DNA of 22,719 nt, from contig JAIOWT010000007.1 in NCBI GenBank assembly GCA_021742025.1, positions 1 to 22,719 of the forward strand, written 5' to 3'. This stretch comes from Candidatus Nanopelagicales bacterium (lineage in GTDB: Bacteria > Actinomycetota > Actinomycetes > S36-B12 > UBA5976). The position numbers were made by a program, and so were the translations under genes. The notes beneath the pieces were generated by a model. That model was not told the origin of the DNA, did no database searches, and saw only the letters and a list, made by a program, of their open reading frames with translations. Every line of letters begins with the position of its first letter. Position 1 is the first letter of the stretch. Shown here in pieces: positions 7,338-16,817 of this stretch.

Positions 7338-8419
7338 GATTTGGCCTTTCCTGCTACGGACAAAACTAATTTAGCAAGGTCTGCTGCTGAATCTTTGTGG
7401 CCAAGCGACGAACTAACTTTAGACATCTCGTTGAGTTTTGTTGCGTTGGAAATGATTGGCAAAATCTGGTCACGCACAAAATCTGCGTTGAATTCAAGAT
7501 CTGAAATCATGATTGCCCCACCCGCCTCGACGATTGGCTTTGCATTAAGGCTTTGCTCGCCATTGCCAATTGGAAGCGGAACAAAACATGCAGGTAACCC
7601 AACTGCAGTAAGTTCGGCGACCGTCATTGCTCCTGCTCGACCAATTACAAAGTCTGCGGCTGCATAGGCCAAATCCATACGATCTATGTAATGCAATGGA
7701 CGATAGTGTTCGGTTTCAGCCTGTGGGAATTCGTTCTTTAGTCCAACTGAATGCAAGATTACGATGTCACCAAACACATTTGTCTTCAGGCAATCATCGA
7801 TGACTGCATTTAACTTTGCTGAACCTTGTGAGCCACCAAATACTAAAATACAGATCGCGTCATTCTTGATTCCAAATTTCTGTCGGGCCTGACTGCGTAG
7901 TGCATTGCGATCAAGAGTTTCAATGGACTTGCGTAACGGAATTCCAATTAGCTGGGCCCGCGGCAAGCTGTCTGGCACCGTTTCCGCTACAGCATCAGCA
8001 AATCTGGCTCCAACACGATTAGCTAGCCCCGCTCTTGCATTAGCTTCGTGAACCACGATTGGTACTTCACCACGAGCTGCCAGATAAGCCGGAATCGAAA
8101 CGTAGCCACCAAAACCGACAACTACATCAGCCTGTAAGTCTGCAAGTAAATCTCTCGTTTGTTTAATGGCTGAGCGCAGTCGAGTAGGCAGGGTTACCAA
8201 CTCGCCACTGAATTTTCGAGGAAGTGGCACAGCTGGAATTAGTTCAAGTCGGTAGCCGCGAGCAGGAACTAAATCCACTTCAAGTCCACGCGCTGTACCA
8301 AGAACTGTGATGTTCATGTTGGCATCAATTGATTTCAATTGATCGGCCAAGTTAAGTGCCGGTTCAATGTGGCCGGCAGTGCCACCGCCAGCAAGAACTA
8401 CGTTCAAGCTTTTTTCCAC
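7334..8419 (-). CDS. murG: UDP-GlcNAc:undecaprenyl-PP-MurNAc-pentapeptide GlcNAc transferase
   Basis: MurG (361 aa from the GTG) converts lipid I to lipid II on the inner face of the membrane. The GT-B fold is clear: VVLAGGGTAGHIEPAL near the N-terminus (GGGTAGH 11-17, the actinobacterial form of GGGTGGH), GFGGYVS at 102-108, HEAN at 124-127, GGSQGS at 195-200, and a UDP-GlcNAc-binding GAMTVAELTAVGLPACFVPLP. The start is uncertain. GTG at 8417-8419 lies one base after the ftsW stop and has AGAAG upstream. TTG at 8405-8407 has GGAAAA upstream and gives a shorter N-terminus closer to many homologues. A farther ATG at 8459-8461 would run 41 nt into ftsW and is unlikely. Confidence 0.95.
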   Translation of the reverse strand: MEKSLNVVLAGGGTAGHIEPALNLADQLKSIDANMNITVLGTARGLEVDLVPARGYRLELIPAVPLPRKFSGELVTLPTRLRSAIKQTRDLLADLQADVVVGFGGYVSIPAYLAARGEVPIVVHEANARAGLANRVGARFADAVAETVPDSLPRAQLIGIPLRKSIETLDRNALRSQARQKFGIKNDAICILVFGGSQGSAKLNAVIDDCLKTNVFGDIVILHSVGLKNEFPQAETEHYRPLHYIDRMDLAYAAADFVIGRAGAMTVAELTAVGLPACFVPLPIGNGEQSLNAKPIVEAGGAIMISDLEFNADFVRDQILPIISNATKLNEMSKVSSSLGHKDSAADLAKLVLSVAGKAKS

Positions 8420-8420
8420 G

Positions 8421-9593
8421 TTAAGACTTCTGCACCTGTATGTATGCCTCATGTTTTGCAAATGCCATCAAGATTCCCATAGCAAGCAAAGTTGGTATCA
8501 AGGAAGAACCACCATAAGAAACCAGTGGTAGCGGCACTCCAGTAATTGGAAGAATGCCAAGTACGGCGCCAATGTTTACTAAAGCTTGAGTTACGATCCA
8601 GGCGACAATTCCAAGCGTGGCGATTTGAATAAATGCTTCATTGGTTCCGCGAGCAATACGCAGTCCAACGATTGCGATCGCAGTAAAGATAACCAGCACC
8701 ACAATTGTTCCGATGATGCCAAGTTCTTCACCAAGTACCGCATAGATGAAATCGGTGTGGGCCTCAGGCAGAGTTCCCCACTTCTCACGTGAGCCACCAA
8801 GGCCTACTCCCCACCAACCACCAGAACCTAGTGCTTGCTGACCATGAATAACTTGGAAGCCAGTACCTTGCGCGTCAGCATATGGGTCTAACCAAGACGT
8901 AAAGCGGGCCATGCGATACGGCGCAGCAATTGACAATGCTGCAATCGCGGCAAGGCCTGCTGCGCCCATGATTAAGAACCACTTTCGCGGAGCCCCAACG
9001 AAATAAAGCAATGAGGCAACAATTGGCATCATTACCATTGCGGTACCTAAGTCGCCCTGAAGTACAACTAAGAAAAGCACTGTGACCGAGACTGGTAGGA
9101 CCGGAATCAGTAAGTGGTTGCGTTGTTCAAGTAAGTGATACTTGCGGTCCAATACATCTGCGGCCCACATAACTATTGCGAGTTTGGCAAATTCAGATGG
9201 CTGAATTCGAAACGGCCCACCAAAATCAATCCAGTTCTTTTGGCCGTGCACTGCAGTACCTACCACTAGAACGACAACCAACAAGATGCCGACTATCACC
9301 ATGAACAGCGGTGCCCATCGTCGAATCGAATCTACGTGCATCTTTGAAACTGCGATCATCAAGAAAACACCAATTGCGGCAAAAACTAATTGTCTAGTTG
9401 CAAGCGCCCAAGAATTACCATTGTTTTGCTGGTAAGAAAAAACGCTTGAAGCTGATGCGACCATAACTATTCCAAGTGCGAGTAAAAAACCCGTAGCTCC
9501 AAGAAGTATTTGGTAATTCAACATTGGGTGATCAAGGCGCGCAGATAGGCCAGTGTCTGAGTTGTTTTGATTTTGAGGTCGAGTAGTCGTCAT
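8421..9593 (-). CDS. ftsW: Septal peptidoglycan glycosyltransferase FtsW (SEDS family)
   Basis: FtsW (390 aa) is the polytopic SEDS polymerase that makes septal glycan strands from lipid II together with FtsI. After a short polar N-terminus (1-25) about ten hydrophobic segments follow. Family landmarks are IQPSEFAKLA, a large extracytoplasmic loop carrying AHTDFIYAVLGEELG, and the C-terminal GVPLPLVSYGGSSL. Position between murD and murG favours FtsW over RodA. The ATG overlaps the murD stop (ATGA), and its own stop is one base before the murG GTG. No RodA-type gene or lipid II flippase is in the window. Confidence 0.95.
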   Translation of the reverse strand: MTTTRPQNQNNSDTGLSARLDHPMLNYQILLGATGFLLALGIVMVASASSVFSYQQNNGNSWALATRQLVFAAIGVFLMIAVSKMHVDSIRRWAPLFMVIVGILLVVVLVVGTAVHGQKNWIDFGGPFRIQPSEFAKLAIVMWAADVLDRKYHLLEQRNHLLIPVLPVSVTVLFLVVLQGDLGTAMVMMPIVASLLYFVGAPRKWFLIMGAAGLAAIAALSIAAPYRMARFTSWLDPYADAQGTGFQVIHGQQALGSGGWWGVGLGGSREKWGTLPEAHTDFIYAVLGEELGIIGTIVVLVIFTAIAIVGLRIARGTNEAFIQIATLGIVAWIVTQALVNIGAVLGILPITGVPLPLVSYGGSSLIPTLLAMGILMAFAKHEAYIQVQKS

Positions 9594-11029
9594 AACATCA
9601 GCTGCTTTACGGCTTCAGCAAACGCATCGCCACGTGCTGAGTAGTCTTTGAACATATCCCAAGACGCACAACCTGGAGCCAAAAGTACGGTATCTCCTGG
9701 TTGTGCTGACTCGGCAGCGAGCGCCACAACTAACTCCATTGCTTTAGTTTCCTTGCTTGAAACCCTATGGATTGGGACATTCGGAGCGTGTCGCTCGAGA
9801 GCGCTTGCGATCAAATCCTGATCTACCCCCAAAAGCACCACTGCCCGCATCCGATGGGCATTATCGAGAACTAACTCATCAAAATCCTGGCCCTTGGCCA
9901 TGCCACCTGCGATCCATACGACTGACTCGTAGGCAGTCAAGGATGTAGCAGCCGCGTGAGTATTTGTCGCTTTTGAGTCATCTATATAGTCAACTCCGGC
10001 TACCTGTCCGACATGCGCAATGCGATGAGGTGCAGGTTGCCAGGATCGCAAACCATCGCGGATTGCTCGCGCTTCAATGCCATGCGCCCGAGCTAGTGCA
10101 CTGGCTGCAAGTGCGTTAGCAATGTTGTGCCCGGCAGGAATCGCTAAATCAGTAATCTCAGCTAGCTCTAGCGCTGCTTCGCGACGATTTTCTAGAAATG
10201 CCCGGTCAACTAGAAACTCTTCGACAACACCCAACATAGATATGTCAGGAATTCCTGTGGAGAAACCAATTGCCCGACAGCCTTCAACTACTTCGGCCTG
10301 CTCAACCATACGAATTGTTTCCGCATCGGCGACATTGAAAATTGCAGCTACCTGACATCTTTCATAGACCTTGGCTTTAGCGTCTCGATACGCCTCGTAA
10401 GTTCCGAATAGATCAATGTGGTCTTGAGCAAGATTTAAACAAACTGCAGCCTGCGGTGAAATTGAGTGAACGAATGGCAGCTGCGGCGCGCCAACTTCAA
10501 TTGCTAGCACGTCCCATGGAGTTGGATCCATGACAACTTCGACAAGTGAGCGACCAATATTTCCAGCAGCAACAGTTCGCTTGCCAGCTGCCAACAAAAT
10601 TGATTCGAGCATCAAGGTAGTTGTAGTTTTTCCATTTGTACCAGTGACAAGCAACCAAGGCGCAGGATGAGCCAGATCACGCAGTCGCCAGGCAAGTTCT
10701 AGTTCTCCCCAAATCTCCACACCAGCAGCTTTTGCTGCAGTAACGATGGGAGCTAGTGGCGACACTCCTGGGGATAGCACAAGCAGATCAATATCATCAG
10801 GAAGTTGAGTGTCATCCCCCATTCGGATTTGGGCGCCAAGGATTTCCAGAATTGTGGCCCGCTCTTTTTGGCTCTCACCTGATGCCGCATCAATAACTAC
10901 TACTTTTGCGTTCAAGTTGATCAAAGCATCTGCGGCAGCGAATCCAGCAATACCTAAACCAACCACACAGACACGTACCTCAGACCAATCACTGGTCCGG
11001 CATAACTCATCAAGATTTGGGGAAGTCAT
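9590..11029 (-). CDS. murD: UDP-N-acetylmuramoyl-L-alanine--D-glutamate ligase
   Basis: MurD (479 aa) adds D-glutamate to UDP-MurNAc-L-Ala. It has an N-terminal nucleotide-like domain (VCVVGLGIAGFAAADAL, 20-36), then VLSPGVSP, and a P-loop GTNGKTTTT at 130-138. LNLAQDHIDLFGTYEAY carries the Mur-ligase His/Asp residues, and the C-terminal YIDDSKATNTHAA is a MurD hallmark. The ATG lies 5 nt after the mraY stop, with a short AAGAG ribosome site two bases upstream. Its 3' end overlaps ftsW by 4 nt. Length is normal. Confidence 0.96.
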   Translation of the reverse strand: MTSPNLDELCRTSDWSEVRVCVVGLGIAGFAAADALINLNAKVVVIDAASGESQKERATILEILGAQIRMGDDTQLPDDIDLLVLSPGVSPLAPIVTAAKAAGVEIWGELELAWRLRDLAHPAPWLLVTGTNGKTTTTLMLESILLAAGKRTVAAGNIGRSLVEVVMDPTPWDVLAIEVGAPQLPFVHSISPQAAVCLNLAQDHIDLFGTYEAYRDAKAKVYERCQVAAIFNVADAETIRMVEQAEVVEGCRAIGFSTGIPDISMLGVVEEFLVDRAFLENRREAALELAEITDLAIPAGHNIANALAASALARAHGIEARAIRDGLRSWQPAPHRIAHVGQVAGVDYIDDSKATNTHAAATSLTAYESVVWIAGGMAKGQDFDELVLDNAHRMRAVVLLGVDQDLIASALERHAPNVPIHRVSSKETKAMELVVALAAESAQPGDTVLLAPGCASWDMFKDYSARGDAFAEAVKQLML

Positions 11030-11034
11030 ATCTC

Positions 11035-12114
11035 TTACTGCCTAACCCATTCGGCATAGAACAAGGCCATACCGGCACCAACACAAAGTCCCTGAATAAT
11101 CCAAAAGCGCACGACGATCAAAACTTCTGGCCAACCACTCATTTCAAAATGATGATGTAGTGGCGCCATCCGCAAAACTCGCCGCCCCGTTAATTTGTAA
11201 GAGCCAACTTGTGCGATAACGGAAAGCGTGATTAATACGAACAGTCCGCCAATCAAACCAAGTAACAACTCTGTTCTGGTCATTAAAGCTAAAGCCGCAA
11301 GTCCACCACCTAGTGCCAGAGATCCCGTGTCGCCCATAAAAATTCGAGCTGGGCTGGAGTTCCACCATAAAAAGCCAAAGCAAGCACCGGCGGTAGCAGC
11401 CGCAAAGACAGCTAAATCCAAAGGGTCACGAACTGTATAGCACCGAGGGATTTCTCCCCAGAAACAACTTTGGCCGTACTGCCAAATGGACATCACGGTG
11501 TAGGCAACGAACGACAGTAAAGCAGCACCGATTGCAAGGCCATCTAATCCGTCAGTCAAGTTAACGCCGTTGGTAATCCCAGTAACAAGAAACCAGATCC
11601 AAACCAGGATTAACGCAGACGGAAGAATCCAATTGGTATCTCTAACCCAAGAAATTGCGTTACTGATGGGAGGATTTCCACCTTCATCTGGGAACTGCAT
11701 TGCAAGGTAACCAAATGAAAGTGCGGCCACAGCTTGTCCAAGAAGTTTGGTGCGAGCGCGGATTCCAGTGCTTCGTTGCTTAAAGATCTTCAAGTAGTCA
11801 TCAGCAAGCCCAACCAGGCTGAGCGCCAACATCAAATAGATGGCTAAAAGCCCTGACGCGGTTACTGGTTGTCCAAGTACTAAATGAGCCAAGAAGTACG
11901 CAAGCACCACAGAGCTGACGATTGCCACACCTCCCATGGAGGGAGTGCCTCGCTTGCTGCCGTGCTCTGGATAGTTAACGTCTTCGGTTGATTCGCGAAT
12001 CGCCTGAGCGATTCCTCGTTTACGAAGCAAATTGATCAATAGCGGAGTTCCGATGAGGGAAAACACTGTCGCAAATGCACCAGCTAGTACTACAAGTAAC
12101 ACTATTGGCCCCAC
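11035..12114 (-). CDS. mraY: Phospho-N-acetylmuramoyl-pentapeptide transferase
   Basis: MraY (359 aa) transfers phospho-MurNAc-pentapeptide to undecaprenyl phosphate, making lipid I. It is polytopic with about ten helices. Catalytic and Mg-binding landmarks are ADDYLK (D105, D106), NLTDGLDGLA (185-194), ARIFMGDTGS (256-265) and APLHHHFE (317-324). An actinobacterial-type insertion with two cysteines lies at about 214-231 (GQSCFWG, RCYTVRDP). The GTG at 12112-12114 overlaps murF by 13 nt. A second GTG ending at 12102 overlaps the murF stop as TAGTG, has GGGG just upstream and would lose four residues; it is a fair alternative. Confidence 0.96.
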   Translation of the reverse strand: MGPIVLLVVLAGAFATVFSLIGTPLLINLLRKRGIAQAIRESTEDVNYPEHGSKRGTPSMGGVAIVSSVVLAYFLAHLVLGQPVTASGLLAIYLMLALSLVGLADDYLKIFKQRSTGIRARTKLLGQAVAALSFGYLAMQFPDEGGNPPISNAISWVRDTNWILPSALILVWIWFLVTGITNGVNLTDGLDGLAIGAALLSFVAYTVMSIWQYGQSCFWGEIPRCYTVRDPLDLAVFAAATAGACFGFLWWNSSPARIFMGDTGSLALGGGLAALALMTRTELLLGLIGGLFVLITLSVIAQVGSYKLTGRRVLRMAPLHHHFEMSGWPEVLIVVRFWIIQGLCVGAGMALFYAEWVRQ

Positions 12115-13532
12115 TTCGCGCGTAGTTCAACTTCAATTTGTTCGGCGAGCACTTCAAAATGTTCTGCACGTGAAGCCTTGAACAACAAAATGTCACCTGA
12201 GTTAACTTGATTAACAATGTAGTCGCAAGCAGCAGCAAAATCGGGCAACCACACCGATTTTTGGACTCCGCTCTCTGACATGTTCCTGACAGAATCTGTG
12301 TGAGCCGCTGGCACATATGGTTTAGCCAGCTCGCCAACTGCAATTACTTGCGTTACACCCAGATCAATTGCAAGTTTTGAAATCTGCTCATGAATCGCAT
12401 CGCTGGCATCGCCTAATTCATGCATCTTGCCCAGGATCGCAAAGGATTTACCAGGTGCCGGAATTGCGGCCAAAGTTTGCAGAGCTGCAGCCATAGATTC
12501 TGGGTTGGCGTTGTAAGCATCATTAATGATCGTTACGTTTCCAGGAATCTGATGAACTTCCATTCGCCATTTGCTCATTTGTCTAAGTGTTGTTAAGGCT
12601 CTTGCAATGGTTTCGAATTCCATACCTACTGCAATGCCAACTGCGGCGGCGGCTAATGCATTCAGCACATTGTGTTCGCCAAGTATTGGTATTGAAGCTG
12701 GGGATCTTTCACTTCGATACACCAAATCAAAGTTGTAGCTGCCGTAAGCAGTCAGATGCAAGTTCTCTGCTCTAACGTCTGCAGCTTTGGAAAAACCATA
12801 TGTAAATATCGTTGCCTCAGTTAACTTCCGCATCGCAAGTACGCGCTCGTCATCAGCATTGAGTACTACTACGCCAGACGCAGGAATCGCACTTACTAGT
12901 TCAGATTTTGCCTTTGCGATTCCTTCGATACTTCCGACTTCTCCGATGTGAGCCTGACCGACATTCGTAATCACCCCGATGGATGGTTTAGCAATATTGC
13001 ATAAATGTGTAATGTGCCCTAAACCACGCATACCCATCTCGGCAACTAGGAACTTCACATCGGCTGGAGCTGATAGCAAAGTCAAAGGTAGGCCAAGTTC
13101 GTTATTCAATGAGCCAGCTGGTGCATGAGTTACACCCGCATGAGCCAGGACCTGTCCGATCATATCCTTGGTGGAAGTTTTTCCAGATGACCCTGTTATG
13201 CCGATTACCTCTACACCGCGCAACAAGGTTCTAATGTGCGCTGAAAGTTTTGCTATGGCGTGAATGACTGGATCAAGTGCATTTGGAGATTCTGGTACCA
13301 AGATATGGTCACCTGCAACAGATTTGGAGGCAAGTGAGGCAACTGCTCCCATTTCATTTGCCGGCATGACAAAATCGTGTCCATCGACGCGATCCCCAAT
13401 GATTGCCGCAAACAAATCCCCTGGTTTCGATTCTCGAGAATCTATGGAAATACCCGTTACTCGAAGTGATGCATTGCCCTCTAGTTGGCCATCAACAATT
13501 TCGCAGATTTCTCCAAGAGTTAAGTCAAACAT
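12102..13532 (-). CDS. murF: UDP-N-acetylmuramoyl-tripeptide--D-alanyl-D-alanine ligase
   Basis: MurF (476 aa) adds the D-Ala-D-Ala dipeptide, completing the cytoplasmic precursor. The N-terminal substrate domain has GISIDSRESKPGDLFAAI (27-44). The ATP loop is the MurF-type GITGSSGKTSTKD (GSSGKTST 114-121). GMRGLGHI and IINDAYNANPESM are further MurF hallmarks. The start ATG overlaps the end of murE by 8 nt and has AGGAGT about 7 nt upstream, one of the stronger ribosome sites in the block. Its D-Ala-D-Ala supplier (ddl) is not in the window, as is common in Actinobacteria. Confidence 0.96.
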   Translation of the reverse strand: MFDLTLGEICEIVDGQLEGNASLRVTGISIDSRESKPGDLFAAIIGDRVDGHDFVMPANEMGAVASLASKSVAGDHILVPESPNALDPVIHAIAKLSAHIRTLLRGVEVIGITGSSGKTSTKDMIGQVLAHAGVTHAPAGSLNNELGLPLTLLSAPADVKFLVAEMGMRGLGHITHLCNIAKPSIGVITNVGQAHIGEVGSIEGIAKAKSELVSAIPASGVVVLNADDERVLAMRKLTEATIFTYGFSKAADVRAENLHLTAYGSYNFDLVYRSERSPASIPILGEHNVLNALAAAAVGIAVGMEFETIARALTTLRQMSKWRMEVHQIPGNVTIINDAYNANPESMAAALQTLAAIPAPGKSFAILGKMHELGDASDAIHEQISKLAIDLGVTQVIAVGELAKPYVPAAHTDSVRNMSESGVQKSVWLPDFAAACDYIVNQVNSGDILLFKASRAEHFEVLAEQIEVELRAKWGQ

Positions 13533-15012
13533 TCTCAGACTCCTGTCTGACTACAACTCGGTCGTCAAATGGAAATACTTCACCAGATATTTCTTGACCA
13601 GTTTCATGGCCTTTGCCAAGCACTGCAATGACATCGCCTGGCTGTGACAGGCTCAAAGCTTTTGCGATTGCTTCCCGACGGTCGGCAATTTCAATAACAG
13701 TGGCAGGAAGGCCTTGAGTTCCTGCGATCATTGCGCTTCGAATCAGTGCTGGCGATTCTGACCTTGGATTGTCGTCCGTGATGATGACGATGTCCGAAAG
13801 TTGGGCTGCGACTTTGCCCATCAATGGACGCTTTGAAGCATCACGATCTCCACCGCAACCAATGACCGTAATTACTTTTTCTGGATTTGCATCTTTGATC
13901 ACAGTAAGAACTGTGGCAACTGCATCTGGAGTATGTGCGTAGTCCACAAGCGCAGTGCCGGCACTTGCAATCGAAACCTGTTCTAATCGACCAGGAATCG
14001 GCCTAACATTTTGAAGCGATTCAAGGCTTTTTGAAATCGGAAGTCCTAAGAGCTGGCTGGCGGCTAACGCGCATGCTGCGTTAGTTGCGTTGAAGGATCC
14101 AAGCATGTTTACCGAAAGTGATATTGAATCAGAATTCTCAATTTTAATGTTCTGGGTAGTCAGGCCGTTCGAATTTGAAATCGCTTGCGATGTCTTCCAG
14201 TTTCCATCTCTGCCAATTGTGACCACCGGGATACGTGATTCGGTCGCCAGCTTCTTTCCCCACTTGTCATCAGTGTAGATAACTGCCTGCTTGGAAAATT
14301 CTGGAGTGAATAAAGTTGCCTTCGCCGCAAAGTAGTTCTCCATTGAACCATGAAAATCTAAATGATCCTGAGTCAGGTTTGTAAAAATCGCAACATCAAA
14401 ATTGAGTCCTGCCACTCGATGCAGTTCAAGGGCATGGCTTGAAACTTCCATAAAAACATGGGTGATTCCCCGCTCGACCATCAGTGCCAATGTTGCGTAC
14501 AAGTCAGTTGACTCTGGCGTTGTTCTAGCACCTGGCAAATGTTCTTCGTCTAGGTAAGTGCCCAGGGTTCCAATAACGCCTACCCGTTTACCGGCATCAA
14601 TGAAAATGGATCGCAGCATGTGCGTGGTAGTAGTTTTGCCATTAGTTCCAGTAACACCAGTTAGAACAAGTTTCGATTCTGGGTTTCCAAAAATTCTTGC
14701 TGCTATTGTTCCCATGTCTTTTCTGGAATTAGATAACTCAATAGTTGGAACCTTGAGTTGTTTAGAAATTGCCGCACCATGTGAATCCGATGCAATTGCG
14801 ACGGCACCATTTGCTATTGCTTCATTTAGAAAATCAATGCCATGGTTGTTTGCTCCCTGAAGCGCAACGTAAAGGTCTCCAGGTTGAACAGATTTTGAAT
14901 TATGGGTAATTCCAAAAACCGTTACTTCACCTGAACAAGTGCCCGAGACTAGTGCGGCAAGTTCTGAAAGCGTTGAGCCATCGGTCATTGGACGAGTCAC
15001 TGGACTTACCAC
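13525..15012 (-). CDS. murE: UDP-N-acetylmuramoyl-L-alanyl-D-glutamate--2,6-diaminopimelate ligase
   Basis: MurE (495 aa) adds the third stem residue. It has an N-terminal GITHNSKSVQPGDLYVAL segment, an ATP loop GTNGKTTTT (122-130), the carbamylated lysine in YFAAKATLF (K231), and a C-terminal specificity motif DDNPRSE with DNPR at 414-417. DNPR is the signature of meso-diaminopimelate rather than lysine enzymes, so the peptidoglycan is predicted to be DAP-type. Start choice is uncertain: GTG at 15010-15012 overlaps ftsI by 7 nt, while GTG ending at 15000 and ATG ending at 14988 are also in frame, and none has a strong ribosome site. Confidence 0.95.
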   Translation of the reverse strand: MVSPVTRPMTDGSTLSELAALVSGTCSGEVTVFGITHNSKSVQPGDLYVALQGANNHGIDFLNEAIANGAVAIASDSHGAAISKQLKVPTIELSNSRKDMGTIAARIFGNPESKLVLTGVTGTNGKTTTTHMLRSIFIDAGKRVGVIGTLGTYLDEEHLPGARTTPESTDLYATLALMVERGITHVFMEVSSHALELHRVAGLNFDVAIFTNLTQDHLDFHGSMENYFAAKATLFTPEFSKQAVIYTDDKWGKKLATESRIPVVTIGRDGNWKTSQAISNSNGLTTQNIKIENSDSISLSVNMLGSFNATNAACALAASQLLGLPISKSLESLQNVRPIPGRLEQVSIASAGTALVDYAHTPDAVATVLTVIKDANPEKVITVIGCGGDRDASKRPLMGKVAAQLSDIVIITDDNPRSESPALIRSAMIAGTQGLPATVIEIADRREAIAKALSLSQPGDVIAVLGKGHETGQEISGEVFPFDDRVVVRQESENV

Positions 15013-16817
15013 GCAACTGGGAGCTTGGGAGGTTTAGTCGTAGATGGTGGAACCTTTTTGTAAGCAAGTGCGTATGTCATGACTTCTTTAAACACTGGCC
15101 CAGCAACGACACTGCCGTAGGTGCTGGTCTTTGGATTGTGAACGCTAACACTCATAACCAAGGCTGGGTTTTCGGCTGGAGCCATTCCGATGAATGAGGA
15201 TGTGTATCCGCTGTATCCACCAGTGGCTTCGTTGTAACGGTTTGCAGTTCCAGTCTTTCCGCCTACTCGGTAACCGGGTATCTGCATGTTTCTGGCAGTA
15301 CCATCTGCAGAAACTACAACTTCAAGCATTTCCCGAACAGTTTTTGCGGTATCAGAACTGACAACCCGAACGCCTTCATCAACACGACTTGGTTCGTAGA
15401 CGCCTTCAGTGTTTGAATAACCAGAAATCAATCGCGGCAGCATGCGAACACCGTCATTGGCAATTGTGGCAAATACGCTCGTAGCTTGAACTGCGTTTAC
15501 CGATAAACCTTGACCAAAGGCCAAAGTTGGGAATGTTGTATCTGACCATTCATTTTCATTATTAATGTCAGGCAGCTTTCCGCCACTTTCCCCTGGGAAG
15601 TTCATGCCAGTCGATTGCCCGATTCCAAACTTTTGTAAATACTCGTAAAGCTTCTTTTCACCAATCGCTTCAGAAGCCAAAATCGTTCCGATGTTACTTG
15701 ACTTTGCAAGCACGCCGGCCAACGTAAGTTTTAAAGTTTTGTGATCTTGATAATCCTTAAAGGAAGTGCCACCACGACTCAAACGATTCTCCACCGTGTA
15801 CTGAGTTGCTGGATTGGCTCCCCCTTCTTCAATTACGGAAGCCATGGTCATTACTTTGCTGGTCGATCCTGGCTCAAACACATCAGTCACAGTTGTGTTT
15901 CGCTTTGCCTTGTCATCGGTGGCAAATGGATTGTTGGGATCAAATGTTGGAAAGGTTGCCATTGCCAGAATGTTTCCGGTCCCTGGCTCCATGATTACTG
16001 CCACGCCACCTTCCGCGCCAGTTGCTTTAACTTGTTCGCCTAATGACTTTTCCAACATCGCTTGCAAGTTTGAATCAAGCGTTAGGCGAACTGAAAGACC
16101 ATTTACTGGATCTGTGCTCTGCCGTTCACTTGTTGGAATCTCCCGACCATTTACTCGCTCGACTGTGAGCTTGCCGTCCTGACCCATTAACTGTTCATTA
16201 AGTCCAAATTCAAGACCACCAAGCCCAGTGCCTTCAGCTCCGACATATCCAATAACACTTGCTGCTAAAGATCCGTTCGGATAAACCCGGTTTGTCGTTG
16301 GTTCGCTAAATACGCCAGGAATGCCAAGTTCAGCAACTGCTTTCCAGGTCTCAGGAGTTATTCGCTTTGCAACATATGAAAATCTTGAATCAACAGTTAA
16401 CGATGCAACTATGGTTTCAACCGGTATTCCCAAAATTGGTGACAAAGCTGCTGCTGTCCCTGCTGGGTCCGTAATCAAAGTTGGATCGACCGTAACATTT
16501 CTTGCCATCACGGTGGTTGCTATCGGGGTGCCATTGCTGTCTGTGAAATTTCCACGTAGCGCAGGCAAGGTAAGGGTTTGCAACCGAGAGTTTTGCGCGT
16601 TCGCAGCAAGTTCTGGGCCACGTACAACCTGGAGCTCAACCAGTCTTGCCATGTAAAGCGACATCACTAAAAGAAATACAACTGTGATAAAACGAATTCG
16701 TTTTCTGGGGCTTTCAAGCGGGACCATAACTGGACCGGATGGAACATATCTTTGATTAGGGCTTTGTGGTCGCTGCGGTCCTGGTGGATTTGGACGCTGT
16801 GCAGTTGGTGTGTTCAT
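15006..16817 (-). CDS. ftsI: Septal peptidoglycan transpeptidase FtsI (PBP3, class B PBP)
   Basis: FtsI (603 aa) cross-links septal peptidoglycan and is a beta-lactam target. It has a Pro/Gln-rich cytoplasmic tail (1-36), one membrane helix (about 41-59), a pedestal domain with the class-B motif RGNFTDSNG (88-96), and the transpeptidase domain. Active-site motifs are STSK (catalytic S318, K321), SSN (373-375) and KTGT (521-524). No PASTA repeats are present at the C-terminus, so it resembles FtsI rather than the sporulation or PASTA-type class B enzymes. The ATG overlaps the ftsL stop as ATGA. Confidence 0.96.
   Translation of the reverse strand: MNTPTAQRPNPPGPQRPQSPNQRYVPSGPVMVPLESPRKRIRFITVVFLLVMSLYMARLVELQVVRGPELAANAQNSRLQTLTLPALRGNFTDSNGTPIATTVMARNVTVDPTLITDPAGTAAALSPILGIPVETIVASLTVDSRFSYVAKRITPETWKAVAELGIPGVFSEPTTNRVYPNGSLAASVIGYVGAEGTGLGGLEFGLNEQLMGQDGKLTVERVNGREIPTSERQSTDPVNGLSVRLTLDSNLQAMLEKSLGEQVKATGAEGGVAVIMEPGTGNILAMATFPTFDPNNPFATDDKAKRNTTVTDVFEPGSTSKVMTMASVIEEGGANPATQYTVENRLSRGGTSFKDYQDHKTLKLTLAGVLAKSSNIGTILASEAIGEKKLYEYLQKFGIGQSTGMNFPGESGGKLPDINNENEWSDTTFPTLAFGQGLSVNAVQATSVFATIANDGVRMLPRLISGYSNTEGVYEPSRVDEGVRVVSSDTAKTVREMLEVVVSADGTARNMQIPGYRVGGKTGTANRYNEATGGYSGYTSSFIGMAPAENPALVMSVSVHNPKTSTYGSVVAGPVFKEVMTYALAYKKVPPSTTKPPKLPVAW

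Noticed and set aside
8420..8461. Longer murG start at ATG 8459-8461
   Set aside because: It would overlap ftsW by 41 nt and add residues not typical of MurG; GTG or TTG starts next to the ftsW stop fit better.
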